Part shown: positions 7,101 to 15,140 of the stretch, in pieces | Layout: every line of letters starts with the position of its first letter | Position numbering within the stretch: the first letter of the stretch is position 1 | NCBI GenBank assembly: GCA_945877125.1 | Contig: CAMCQT010000042.1 | Location: forward strand, 1-34,482 | Source of the DNA: Candidatus Brevifilum fermentans | Lineage (GTDB): Bacteria; Chloroflexota; Anaerolineae; Anaerolineales; Villigracilaceae | Length of the DNA: 34,482 nucleotides | Direction of reading: 5' to 3' | Notes under the pieces: model-generated | Told to the model about the DNA's origin: nothing | Database searches by the model: none | What the model saw: the letters and a program-made list of their open reading frames with translations, nothing else | Program-made: the position numbers and the translations under genes

Positions 7101-10100
7101 TGAATAAAAATGGGTTGTCCGGTTTGCGCCATTTCTTTGAAGAGTGCGCTGTCTTGAACCGAGACGGATAAGCCGAGACGTTGTTCGGTATCTGAAAATC
7201 CGCGGGCCGAGGCGACCGAGAGGCGGTCTTTTTCTCTCAGCCAGAGGGTGGCGGTGTCGTAGGGGAGGATGGGGACTAGCTGGTCGAGTAGGGTGTTGAT
7301 CAACTGGTCGCTGCGTAAGCTGGAGGTGAGTGCGGCGGCGGCGGCGTTCAGCGCTTGCAATTGACCGGCGCGTTCCTGCGTGGTCTGCACCAGACGGACG
7401 TTATCTAGCGAGAGTGCGATCTGTTGTGTCAGGGATAAGAGCAGGGCTTCGTCTTCGCGCATGAATGCAGCGGTTGTGTTGAAGTTATCCAACACCAGCA
7501 ATCCCAAACTCTGGTCAGCGGTGATGATGGGCACCAGCAAGCTGGATACCGGCAAACGGCCGCCAGTTGCCTGACGATAGATCGCAAGGTTTTCGGCGCT
7601 CAAGTTGTAATCACGCACAAAGTTTATCTCGTCAACTCGGCGGGCGGTTTTGTTGGAAAATACTGTACCAGGCAACGCCTCGCCGAGGCGATAATTAATT
7701 TCCATCATGCTGACGTTGTCTGCATAGCCTGAAACTGCGCGCGGGACGAGCGTTTCAGTTTGTGGATTCCAGATGAGCGCCACGCCTGCATGAGCATGTT
7801 GGAGGACACGGCGTGAGCTGTCGAGCAATGATTTGAGGATCGCATCAGGATCCATACCCGAAAGCTGGCGGCTAAAGTCTAGCAGCAGATTCACCTCATC
7901 AAGACGGCGGCGCGTCTGGCTGAGCAGGGAGATATTTTGCAGGATCAACGAGGCTTGCTGTGAAATCTGCAAGTAGACCTTGCGGTCTTCATCTGTAAAG
8001 GCGGGCATGGCCTCGGGGCTGATGGCAAGCATGGCGGCCACTGGTTTATTTTCCACCAGCACCGGCAGACAGATGACGCTCTTGGCGCGCAATGAAGTCA
8101 GCAGAGAGGCGTCGTGCCATTCGTCGTTTTCATCCAGGTTGGCAATGAGGATGGGTTCGCCGCTTTGCAGGCAGGCGCGCAACGGATTACGTTGACCAAA
8201 TAAAGATTCCACATTGGTGGCGCGCGGCAAACTGCCGAGTACGTGTAGAAGGCGTGAGCCGTCGGGGGTATTCTCAGCGACAAGCGCAATGGACATTCCC
8301 AATTGGGTCAACGTTTCACGTCCCAGCGCGAAGAGCGCCGAGGAAGCATCCAATTGGCGGCTGACAGATTTGGTGATCGCGAGACCTGCGCGCACGCGCT
8401 GGGTGCGTTGGTCTAAATTGTAGAGGGAGATAGTCTGCTCAAGGTCTTTGTGAAGCAGAATCGGGAGATTGTTTTGCGTGCTGTCGATCAACTTTTGCTG
8501 GCGTTGCAATCCAGATGAAAGCGATTCAATGCGTGAACGCAATTCACGCTGGCGCATGGTATTGCTGACCAATAATGCGGCTTGAGCGGCAAATGCCTCT
8601 ACGGTTTCAATGGATACAGTGTCAGGGCGCAGTCCGTTCGATGGATCGTCCAGACTAATAAGTCCCACCACTTGTCCCTCAGTATTCTCAAGCGGAATGA
8701 GCAAGGCGTCATTTACATCCCATGTGTCGTGAGATTTTACAACAGAGGGACGGATATCCAGCGTGACAGTGTGTACATCTGACTGAATTATTGGGGTTTT
8801 ATCACTGGGAATGAAATAGGAACGGCTTATCTGGAATTCCGGCTTCATGAGTTGGGTGACGCCCTGAAGTGATTGTTTGCGGGCAAGCAATTCATTAAGC
8901 ATTTCTTGTGGAACGCCTACTGCGGTAATGCGCCGTAAAAGACCTGTATCTGCTTCTACTGTGCTGATCAACACCACACGGAACGGTGTAGAGTCGCGAA
9001 TGCCGCGTGCGATAACCTGCAAAGCCTGATCCAATGGCTGGTCATGCCCAAGGTTATAACTTACGTCTGTGATACGCAGAAGCGTGTCTGCGCGGCGGCG
9101 CATTAGTTCAGCGCGCTTCTTTTCGGCTTGATAGCGCTGGGCATTATTTAAAGCAATGCCGGCTTGCACAGCCAGCGTCCGCACCAATTCAGTTGCGTCA
9201 GATGTAAAGAAATCTGACTGTTTGGAGTGCAGATTGATCAAACCAATGGTGAGCGCCTGATAGGTAATCGGTGCAATGATTGCAGATCGTACTTCGTCAT
9301 GCGGCGCGGAACTGTTCTCTTGTGAAAAATTCGCAATGATCTGCAATTCTCTGCTTTGTAGTACATCCTGCTCAAGGGGAGATAGTTCGCGCTCGCCCTC
9401 GCAGCCAATAAAGGATTCGATTTCAGGGCTGGCTGTGTCGTTCCCTTGATCCTGGCTGAACAATAGAATCGAGGAACAATCTGCCTGAACTACGCGCAAA
9501 CTCTCGTCGTGGACGATCTTGAGCAGATGTTTAATATCAAGCGATGCGCTTAACTCCCTGCTGATGCGTGTCATCGCTGAAAGTTGGTCTACACGACGGC
9601 GCAAAGAGTCGTCAGTTTGCATCAGCAGACCAGCAGATTCTACTGAGGCCGCCAGTTGACCTGCGGCTGTGGATACTACTTGAAGGTCGTAGGTGTTGAA
9701 GTGATCGGTTTCAAGACTTCCCAACATCAACTCGCCAATACTGCGTTCACGCACCACCAATGGAACCACAATGGCTGATTCCATTTGGAGCGCAGTTGCC
9801 AGTGGACGGTAGACGGGCAATATCCGTCTATCTGTGCTGAGGCTGCCAGACAGGAATGGCTTTTGGCTTCCCGCTACGGTGTAGCGATAATTGGGGTCAT
9901 CCACAAAAATTTGGATGAAAGAACTGCTGATGTCGTCTGAAATACCAAATATGGATTCGCGGCGCAAACGCAACTCACCGCGAGTTTCGTCCATTAAAAA
10001 GATGGCGCCTGCATCTGCCTGAAAAAGATTTGCCAATTCCTGCACCGAATATTTTAGGACTTCTTCAAGTGTGGCGGAGGAACCTGAAAGGCTGGCGATG

Positions 10101-11602
10101 CGGCGCAGGGCATCAGCGCGCTGGGCGCGTACGCGTGCCTGTTGTACCAATAGAACATTTTCTATAATAGCTGCGGCTTGATTCGCCACGATGTTCATCA
10201 GGCGTACTTCTTCAACAGTGAAGGAAGATGTGCCGCGTTGATGATGTCCCACCTGTAAATACCCAAGCATGTGCCCGGAAGAAAGTAATGGGATAAGCGC
10301 AATATCACGCAAACTGGCTGCCATTGCGATATCTGAAAGCCCAAGTACGTGCCAACTTTCGTCAGTGGATGCATCCAGGGTGAGCAGAGGTTTCTGGCTT
10401 GCGATCACTTGTTCGGCCGGGCTGTCTGCTGAAATAGCGGCGCGATAAATTTGAACAAAGTGGGGGGGAAGTCCACGGAAAGGGATTTTGCCTTCCAGTG
10501 TGCGTTTCTCTTCATCATAAAGAAGAAACCCAATGATCTCAGCCGAGAAAAGGGGCGCTACACTTTCTACAAGCTGTGCAAAAAGCCCTTGCATACCGCG
10601 GATTGCGCCAAGCGTTTGGTTTAGGTTTGCGAGGCCTGCAAGTTCAGCCACGCGTTTTTGTTCATCTTCATAAAGCTTGGCATTACGAATTGCCACCGCT
10701 GCCTGACCTGAAACCAAAAATAAGAGGTCAAGGTCATGCTGACCGAAGGTTCCTTCACCCGTTTGACCAGCTTCCAGTGTGCCGACCAACTCACCCCCAG
10801 CCAGGAGCGGAATTCCCAAATAGGATTGAATGGAAAGTAATTCGCCATTTGCGGCAAGTTCAGGCTGTGAGCGTGCATCTGCAATCATGACGGGGGAGCG
10901 GCGTGCCACCAGTTGTTCGGTCAGGCTTCCAAATTGAGATGTTGTGGCACGTACTATGCCGGAAAAATTTGAATCGGCTGATTGGAAACGATAGGGTGTG
11001 AGTCCCTTTTCCTCTGCATCCCATAAGTTCAACTCAAGCATGTCAGATGAAACAAGGCGGCTTACATTGTCTAAAATGGATTGTACGGTGGTGTCGAGGT
11101 CTAGGTTTGCGGCTATGCTCTGGCTGAACTCTGTGATGACATGTAAAATTTCTTCGGACGCGCCGTTGCTTTGTTCGAGTGCGGGGGTAAGTTCTTTTCC
11201 GCGCAAGGAGATCAACATCATTGGGTAGGCGCCGGGTATCTCAAAAGACGAAACTTCCACCAGCTTGCCGCTGATGGAGACGCGTTTATGACCAGAGGTG
11301 GCGCACAGATCTAGAAAGTCGTCTGCTGGGCGTACGCGCCGTGCAAGCCGTTCAAGGTCATAGGGTTCGTTCTCGTGCATGTTGAAATATGTGCGAGCCG
11401 GCGCGCTGATATATTCCACACGCCCGCCGGGCTGTAGAATGATGATCGCTTCATTTGATTTTGAAGATTCGGGGAAGGAAAAAGAATTAGCATTAGCCTG
11501 CGCCACAGTATGCGGGCGCGGAAAAACACGTAAAACCACCCAGACCAGTACAACCAATACCAGTCCGGCAATGAATAGGCTAATGCCCAATTCCGGTAGC
11601 AT
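4175..11602 (-). CDS. Giant membrane-anchored sensor histidine kinase, 11 GAF domains plus PAS
   Basis: 2475 residues in one open frame. Residues ~7-28 are one membrane helix (LFIAGLVLVVLVWVVL), so nearly all of the protein is cytoplasmic. A PAS-like segment (~45-130) is followed by eleven tandem GAF modules (~145-2020). Each ends in a recognisable helix of the type NQA..A..NA.LY, and short coiled linkers join them. Then come a PAS domain (AILEAVADGVLVTGTDNRITFVN), the HisKA dimerisation helix with phospho-acceptor His in SHELRTP, and the HATPase with N box DNLVDNAFNYTP, G1 DNGVGIAPED and G2 GTGLGLPIV. GAF domains bind cyclic nucleotides, bilins, haem or other small ligands; I cannot assign any here. 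It is co-transcribed with two receivers. An AAGG about 10 bases before ATG 11602 is a modest ribosome site. Confidence 0.95.
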   Translation of the reverse strand: MLPELGISLFIAGLVLVVLVWVVLRVFPRPHTVAQANANSFSFPESSKSNEAIIILQPGGRVEYISAPARTYFNMHENEPYDLERLARRVRPADDFLDLCATSGHKRVSISGKLVEVSSFEIPGAYPMMLISLRGKELTPALEQSNGASEEILHVITEFSQSIAANLDLDTTVQSILDNVSRLVSSDMLELNLWDAEEKGLTPYRFQSADSNFSGIVRATTSQFGSLTEQLVARRSPVMIADARSQPELAANGELLSIQSYLGIPLLAGGELVGTLEAGQTGEGTFGQHDLDLLFLVSGQAAVAIRNAKLYEDEQKRVAELAGLANLNQTLGAIRGMQGLFAQLVESVAPLFSAEIIGFLLYDEEKRTLEGKIPFRGLPPHFVQIYRAAISADSPAEQVIASQKPLLTLDASTDESWHVLGLSDIAMAASLRDIALIPLLSSGHMLGYLQVGHHQRGTSSFTVEEVRLMNIVANQAAAIIENVLLVQQARVRAQRADALRRIASLSGSSATLEEVLKYSVQELANLFQADAGAIFLMDETRGELRLRRESIFGISDDISSSFIQIFVDDPNYRYTVAGSQKPFLSGSLSTDRRILPVYRPLATALQMESAIVVPLVVRERSIGELMLGSLETDHFNTYDLQVVSTAAGQLAASVESAGLLMQTDDSLRRRVDQLSAMTRISRELSASLDIKHLLKIVHDESLRVVQADCSSILLFSQDQGNDTASPEIESFIGCEGERELSPLEQDVLQSRELQIIANFSQENSSAPHDEVRSAIIAPITYQALTIGLINLHSKQSDFFTSDATELVRTLAVQAGIALNNAQRYQAEKKRAELMRRRADTLLRITDVSYNLGHDQPLDQALQVIARGIRDSTPFRVVLISTVEADTGLLRRITAVGVPQEMLNELLARKQSLQGVTQLMKPEFQISRSYFIPSDKTPIIQSDVHTVTLDIRPSVVKSHDTWDVNDALLIPLENTEGQVVGLISLDDPSNGLRPDTVSIETVEAFAAQAALLVSNTMRQRELRSRIESLSSGLQRQQKLIDSTQNNLPILLHKDLEQTISLYNLDQRTQRVRAGLAITKSVSRQLDASSALFALGRETLTQLGMSIALVAENTPDGSRLLHVLGSLPRATNVESLFGQRNPLRACLQSGEPILIANLDENDEWHDASLLTSLRAKSVICLPVLVENKPVAAMLAISPEAMPAFTDEDRKVYLQISQQASLILQNISLLSQTRRRLDEVNLLLDFSRQLSGMDPDAILKSLLDSSRRVLQHAHAGVALIWNPQTETLVPRAVSGYADNVSMMEINYRLGEALPGTVFSNKTARRVDEINFVRDYNLSAENLAIYRQATGGRLPVSSLLVPIITADQSLGLLVLDNFNTTAAFMREDEALLLSLTQQIALSLDNVRLVQTTQERAGQLQALNAAAAALTSSLRSDQLINTLLDQLVPILPYDTATLWLREKDRLSVASARGFSDTEQRLGLSVSVQDSALFKEMAQTGQPIFIHDVREDPRFPPVEKSRLSWLGIPLISKGELVGVLAVEKWQAHFYTREQMQVGLTFASQSAVSLDNARLYEDSVSRATELDQRSQRLTTLNHFASALTGLLDTDQILNLTATELLKGLGAQRISVVTFERGQAYWKLSNPRTRVKLPRLLPDSLIFNRLRESQSIFNTDDARQEPDLAPLMEMLGENTTALLILPLASGQNLSALVFAQMSGDTRFGLNELEVARTITNQATVALENARLYQSSVRTAERFAILNETSSQISSSLDPEEVYISARRAAERLVPLESFVITLLDPEKNEIDPVYLIDRNKRYVGERMPFGQGMSSDVIESGKPILISTLEQANKLNSTVLAGDTETENDTQSIVAVPMILGGKTLGMLSVQSYQSGVYTEEDVQILGTLANQAIVAIQNGRLFAETQNLASQLEIRVVERTAQLQREQQNTETLLRILTEVSSSLDLDRALNRTLSLLNEAVGAEQGTIMLLQAEDNLLHYRAGYGYLTDRTETNGRQFTLKVGEGLAGWVVQNRESVLANDLNQDPRWVRSSKSGQDHRSAIVVPMQVGEDVIGVLMVFQSEVNAFSVEMLNLVKAIGGQVAVAINNAHLYELIRDQAERLGVMLRKEQEDASRSQAILEAVADGVLVTGTDNRITFVNSSTERILAIEEKQLLGNPLDAFGGLFGKSASTWMETIRRWSEDPSAYQSGDTYAEQLDLENERIALVHLAPVILQNDFLGTVSIFRDITREVEVDRLKSEFVATVSHELRTPMTAIKGYVDILAMGAAGALEENQLHFLEIVRNNIDRLNILVNDLLDISRIEAGRVTLNPQSINLREVAEDVIADALRRSQQENKPMALSLDAPAKVSPVMGDGERIRQIMDNLVDNAFNYTPSNGTIRINIHQQNGDMQVDVQDNGVGIAPEDQVRVFERFFRGEHPLVLATPGTGLGLPIVRQLVEMHRGRIWMTSTGVPGEGSTFSFTLPIFK

Positions 11603-11617
11603 GAAGAAGTAACCTTA

Positions 11618-12523
11618 TCAGGCGGCAGGAGAGGTCGCCGTGTCCTGTCGCCGAGCTTCAGCTGCAAGTTCTGTAATCTCACGGATATCTGCAAAGGATT
11701 GCAAACTGGGCGAGACCAATCCTGCAGAAAAGTACATAAATCCCACTTTTTCCAGGCCGCCTTCGGCTTTCGGGGCTTGAATAAATCCCTGTTGGCGGTC
11801 TATAAAGTTATAGTGGCTTTGCACTTCATTTGCGAAACGTTCTTTCAGTTTCTGGCGGATCTTTGGAGCGGCATCATCGGTTGTGATGATGATGAAGTTG
11901 TCGCCGCCTGCGTGCCCGATGAAGTCGCTGGTGGTGCCCAGCTCATCCACCACTTCGCCGATCAGCATTGCTGCGAAGCGCACCACGTCATCACCGGCTA
12001 CAAAGCCGTAAACATCCTTGAATGCTTCAAAGTTGTTGACGCGCACATCCAGCAAAGACCAATCTTGCTCGCGGATGATGCGGCGTAACTGCTCTTCGAT
12101 CAAACGACCAGCCGGCAAACCCGAGCGCGGGTCGGTCAGACTTTCACGTTCTGAGCGGCGAATGGCGCCTTGCACGCGCAGTTTCAATTCTTCAATATCA
12201 AAGGGCTTGGTGATGTAATCATCCGCGCCCAATTCAAGACCTTGCAGTTTGTCACTGCGTTCGTCTTTTTGAGTAAGGAATATTACAGGAATGTGACTGG
12301 TACGAGTACTCGTCCGCAAGGTGCGGCAGACCTCGTAGCCGTCAATATCCGGCAACATAATATCCAATACGATCAAGTGCGGCAGAACCTGCTTTGTTTT
12401 CTCTAAAGCATCGCGGCCGCGATTTGCCACATCCACGTCATATTGCAGACTGGTGAAGTAAATCTTGAGCATGTTGGCGATATCGATATCGTCTTCCACT
12501 ACCAAAAGCCGGGCATTTCCCAT
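11618..12523 (-). CDS. Response regulator: receiver plus degenerate GGDEF domain
   Basis: 301 residues. Residues 1-120 are a receiver, with acidic pair Asp11/Asp12, phospho-acceptor Asp54 in IVLDIMLPD and Lys107 in ITKPF. Residues ~130-290 follow the GGDEF (diguanylate cyclase) layout, beginning LTDPRSGLPAGR, but the signature is GGDNF (206-210), so the Glu needed for catalysis is Asn. It is therefore probably not a working cyclase. It may bind GTP or c-di-GMP, or act as a regulatory partner. AGGAGG lies 6 bases before ATG 12523. The gene is 15 bases ahead of the giant kinase gene and 12 bases after the acyl-ACP-reductase-like gene. Confidence 0.9.
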   Translation of the reverse strand: MGNARLLVVEDDIDIANMLKIYFTSLQYDVDVANRGRDALEKTKQVLPHLIVLDIMLPDIDGYEVCRTLRTSTRTSHIPVIFLTQKDERSDKLQGLELGADDYITKPFDIEELKLRVQGAIRRSERESLTDPRSGLPAGRLIEEQLRRIIREQDWSLLDVRVNNFEAFKDVYGFVAGDDVVRFAAMLIGEVVDELGTTSDFIGHAGGDNFIIITTDDAAPKIRQKLKERFANEVQSHYNFIDRQQGFIQAPKAEGGLEKVGFMYFSAGLVSPSLQSFADIREITELAAEARRQDTATSPAA

Positions 12524-12535
12524 ATTGAGCCTCCT

Positions 12536-13624
12536 CTAGGCACGTCGCAACCCTTTGCGGGCGTTTTGTCGAACGGCTTCGATCTGTTCGTTTGTAACTT
12601 CGCGCTCAAACGAACGAAAGCCGCTCATGCGAAAACCGTGTCGTTCAGCAATCGCAGTAATGTCTTTCACACGTTCCAGCGTTATGTCTTTGCCTACAGT
12701 GTAATCCTCAAAGCGGCCTTCCAAAGCCAACGCGATGGTTTCAGCCATACAGGCATACGCCTTTCCTTCAGGAAAACCAAAATTGAAATTGAAATTCACA
12801 GCGCCAGGCACGTCTACCATGCCGCCGTCAATCACTAATATATCATCTCTCACCGCGGCCACCATTGCAGAAACATCACGAGGACGGGCTACGTCACAAA
12901 TAACACTGCCCGGCTGTAAATGCTCCGGATGAATAACATCGTGGATGGAACTCGTCACCGTCAGGATCAGTTGTGCGTCTTTCAACACATCCATTTTCGT
13001 GCTGATGACAAGCTCGCTTCGCGCCTGAACCTGTAGCCTGTCACGAAGGACTTCGAGTTTTTTCTCGTCCCGGGCCACAAGCAAAACCCGTGCCGCTTCA
13101 CCAGCCAACAGCTCAGCGCAAACGTGTCCAATCGCCCCCGTTGCGCCCACGATGGCCACTGTCGCGTCTTCTATTTTTATATCCATCACCCGCGCCGCAT
13201 CTCGAATGGCTTGTACGGCCATTGCCACGGTGAATGAATCACCAGTGGTCACGGGGATATCCAACTCGTTTGCAATGGTCACACCGGCGTCGCCTACAAC
13301 AGAGGTAAATGCGCCAAGACCAAGAATGTTTGCGCCAAGTTTTTCAGCCATACGGCCGGTTTGAATAATTTTACGATAGACCATGCGCTCAGGCAACTCC
13401 ATCATGCGGCGCGGCGTGTAAGGGCAGGCAATGAACCAGCCTTTAATAGTTTTTCCTGTGGCTTGTGATGTAATGCCTTCGATCTCTGAAATATAAACGG
13501 GCGGAAAGAAAGTGGAGAAAAAATCTATTTGCCTTTCGCTCAGAATGCGCCCTAAAAAGGGGAACTTGCGGCTGACATCTCGCTTGGGGTCGATGGGGTG
13601 AATGATGAATGCGAAACTATCCAT
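12536..13624 (-). CDS. Acyl-ACP-reductase-like (AAR family) NAD(P)-dependent enzyme
   Basis: 362 residues resembling the long-chain acyl-ACP reductase of cyanobacteria, which makes fatty aldehydes from acyl-ACP with NADPH. Shared landmarks, recalled from the cyanobacterial enzyme, are an N-terminal segment DVSRKFPFLG, LGAFTS (103-108), TTGDSFT (127-132), a Rossmann glycine motif VGATGAIG (159-166), and a conserved Cys292 in KAYACMAETIALALEG matching the cyanobacterial active-site Cys in FACFAEAM. The family name is well supported; the substrate is not. No aldehyde-deformylating oxygenase is present in the window, so alkane synthesis is not implied. The gene starts 3 bases after the beta-helix gene and is followed 12 bases later by the response regulator. 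Confidence 0.8.
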   Translation of the reverse strand: MDSFAFIIHPIDPKRDVSRKFPFLGRILSERQIDFFSTFFPPVYISEIEGITSQATGKTIKGWFIACPYTPRRMMELPERMVYRKIIQTGRMAEKLGANILGLGAFTSVVGDAGVTIANELDIPVTTGDSFTVAMAVQAIRDAARVMDIKIEDATVAIVGATGAIGHVCAELLAGEAARVLLVARDEKKLEVLRDRLQVQARSELVISTKMDVLKDAQLILTVTSSIHDVIHPEHLQPGSVICDVARPRDVSAMVAAVRDDILVIDGGMVDVPGAVNFNFNFGFPEGKAYACMAETIALALEGRFEDYTVGKDITLERVKDITAIAERHGFRMSGFRSFEREVTNEQIEAVRQNARKGLRRA

Positions 13625-13627
13625 TTT

Positions 13628-14905
13628 TTACCACGACTCTGAAGTGTCTTTCGATTGCTTGTGATATTGTACTTGATGCAGGTGTGAAAGTCTGAGATGA
13701 TGATGGTCGCTATCTTCAAAATGCACATCATGATCAATTACACGGCGTTTATCCGTTGCCGCCAGGACAACATCTGACTCAATGGTGCGCGCAGGATAAA
13801 CGATCATACCCGCTCCAATGCGACAGTTGTGTCCCACACAACCACCGAGTACTGGACGGTTGGCAATACCTATTTTCCCATTTCCGTCCAACGCGCGGAG
13901 CGGGGCGGGGATCAGGTTGTAATCTGTAAAAGTGGAGCCTGCGCCAATAAAGGTTTTTTTCCCGATCACGCACATTTGCAGACAGGTGTTTTGCGCAACC
14001 ATGCTGTCTTCCATGATGGTGGTCATAAATAGTGAGGCACGAAATGGAAGGAAGGTGCCATCTCCGACCACGGAAAGCATTACCTGGCAACCTTGCGAAA
14101 CATTAACGTTGTTTCCAATGATCGAATTGTCAATGACCGCTCCAGCATCAATATGCACATTGTTACCAATCGTTGTGGGGCCGTGAATGATGGCAGTGGG
14201 GTCAATGACACAGCCCGTGCCAATCTTCACCAGCTCGGAACATTCAAGAACCTGTCGTCCTTCATAAATTGCCTTGCCGATGACCTTCAACTTGAAGGCA
14301 ATATCTTCATTTAGCCGTTTTTCAAAGCGGGCGCCACGCCCAAATAGACCAAATACTGTATCTGCAATAAAGACATGCACCCACGAATCAATGGCCAGCA
14401 TTGCGCGCAAAGGGACTTGAAAAATAAGGTCGCCGCTTCTATCTCCCATGTAGGTAGGTATATGATAATAACCGATCTCCTTTGACTGCATGTCAATCAC
14501 AAGAGGTTCCACACCGGCAATAGGTCCATTGGGGTAATACCACAAGTCTGCAAGGTATAAACTTCCTGCAGGCGTATAAGATGTGGAAAGCGGTAAGGCA
14601 TGTTCACGGAAGGCAGGGTCATCTGCACGGAAAGCGGCGCGCACAGGCTTCCTGCCTTTAATCGCCTTTTCCATGAAAGCTTGGATGTAAAATTCGTCAA
14701 AAAACAGATTGTCGCGGTAAATAATGGCTTCTTCGCGCACAGGCTGTAAGCGTTCACCCTTTTTTAGTTCCAATTCATGCGTCACATAGGGCGCGAGCAA
14801 GTCGCGTTGGTGTAACCAAAGCGGCACATTTTGAATTCGCAATTCGCGCGCCGGTTCACAAAATGGCATGATCTGGTTTTGCGCGTGCAGGATGACTTTC
14901 AACAT
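13628..14905 (-). CDS. Left-handed beta-helix (hexapeptide-repeat) protein, sugar-nucleotidyltransferase-like
   Basis: 425 residues, first gene of the six-gene operon. Residues ~210-400 show hexapeptide repeats ([LIV]-G-x4), for example IGTGCVIDPTAIIHGPTTIG and IGNNVHIDAGAVI, which build a left-handed beta-helix as in LpxA-type acyltransferases and GlmU C-terminal domains. The first ~200 residues contain RDNLFFDEFYIQAFM, reminiscent of the N-terminal part of putative GlmU-like nucleotidyltransferases, but I see no clear nucleotide-binding signature. An acyl or sugar transferase acting on an envelope precursor is plausible, given its partner, an acyl-ACP-using enzyme. ATG 14905 has no ribosome site and lies only ~9 bases from a TATAAT, so the mRNA may be leaderless. 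Confidence 0.75.
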   Translation of the reverse strand: MLKVILHAQNQIMPFCEPARELRIQNVPLWLHQRDLLAPYVTHELELKKGERLQPVREEAIIYRDNLFFDEFYIQAFMEKAIKGRKPVRAAFRADDPAFREHALPLSTSYTPAGSLYLADLWYYPNGPIAGVEPLVIDMQSKEIGYYHIPTYMGDRSGDLIFQVPLRAMLAIDSWVHVFIADTVFGLFGRGARFEKRLNEDIAFKLKVIGKAIYEGRQVLECSELVKIGTGCVIDPTAIIHGPTTIGNNVHIDAGAVIDNSIIGNNVNVSQGCQVMLSVVGDGTFLPFRASLFMTTIMEDSMVAQNTCLQMCVIGKKTFIGAGSTFTDYNLIPAPLRALDGNGKIGIANRPVLGGCVGHNCRIGAGMIVYPARTIESDVVLAATDKRRVIDHDVHFEDSDHHHLRLSHLHQVQYHKQSKDTSESW

Positions 14906-14913
14906 AATAAGAG

Positions 14914-14919
14914 ATTATA
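14914..14919 (-). promoter_or_regulatory. -10 box of the six-gene signalling operon
   Basis: A perfect TATAAT on the minus strand ends 8 bases before ATG 14905, putting the transcript start at or next to the start codon. No convincing -35 is visible. This is the only plausible promoter before the operon, because a terminator lies just upstream. Confidence 0.45.
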
Positions 14920-14959
14920 AATCAAAGTATGCTTAAAACACTTATCCAACAAAACTGTT

Positions 14960-14984
14960 AAAAAATTCCCGCTATGAAAGCGGG
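14960..14984 (-). terminator. Terminator of the DUF4388-GTPase-hydrolase operon
   Basis: On the minus strand CCCGCT (14984-14979) pairs with AGCGGG (14973-14968) around TTCAT, then AA and a T run to 14960. It separates the upstream operon from the beta-helix operon. The 15000-15140 stretch beyond it shows nothing else I can support. Confidence 0.6.
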
Positions 14985-15140
14985 GTTTGGTCTATGACGA
15001 TGACGTAAATCGCATCGCCTTTGGTAATGTGAGCTGTTTCGTCCACGTTAAATATTCAGCCAACACAAGGATTTCTATAACAAACCAACTCCCAGAGACA
15101 TATTAGCCCTTCGACTTTTCGCTCATGCCAAGCGACATAA

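Noticed and set aside
4204-11228. Many plus-strand open frames of 60-147 codons opposite the giant kinase gene
   Set aside because: They are antisense shadows of one continuous, well-supported minus-strand protein and show no family motif or ribosome site of their own.
12536-13624. Shikimate or quinate dehydrogenase
   Set aside because: The Rossmann region is similar, but the LGAFTS segment, TTGDSFT and the Cys in YACMAETIALALEG fit the acyl-ACP reductase family better.
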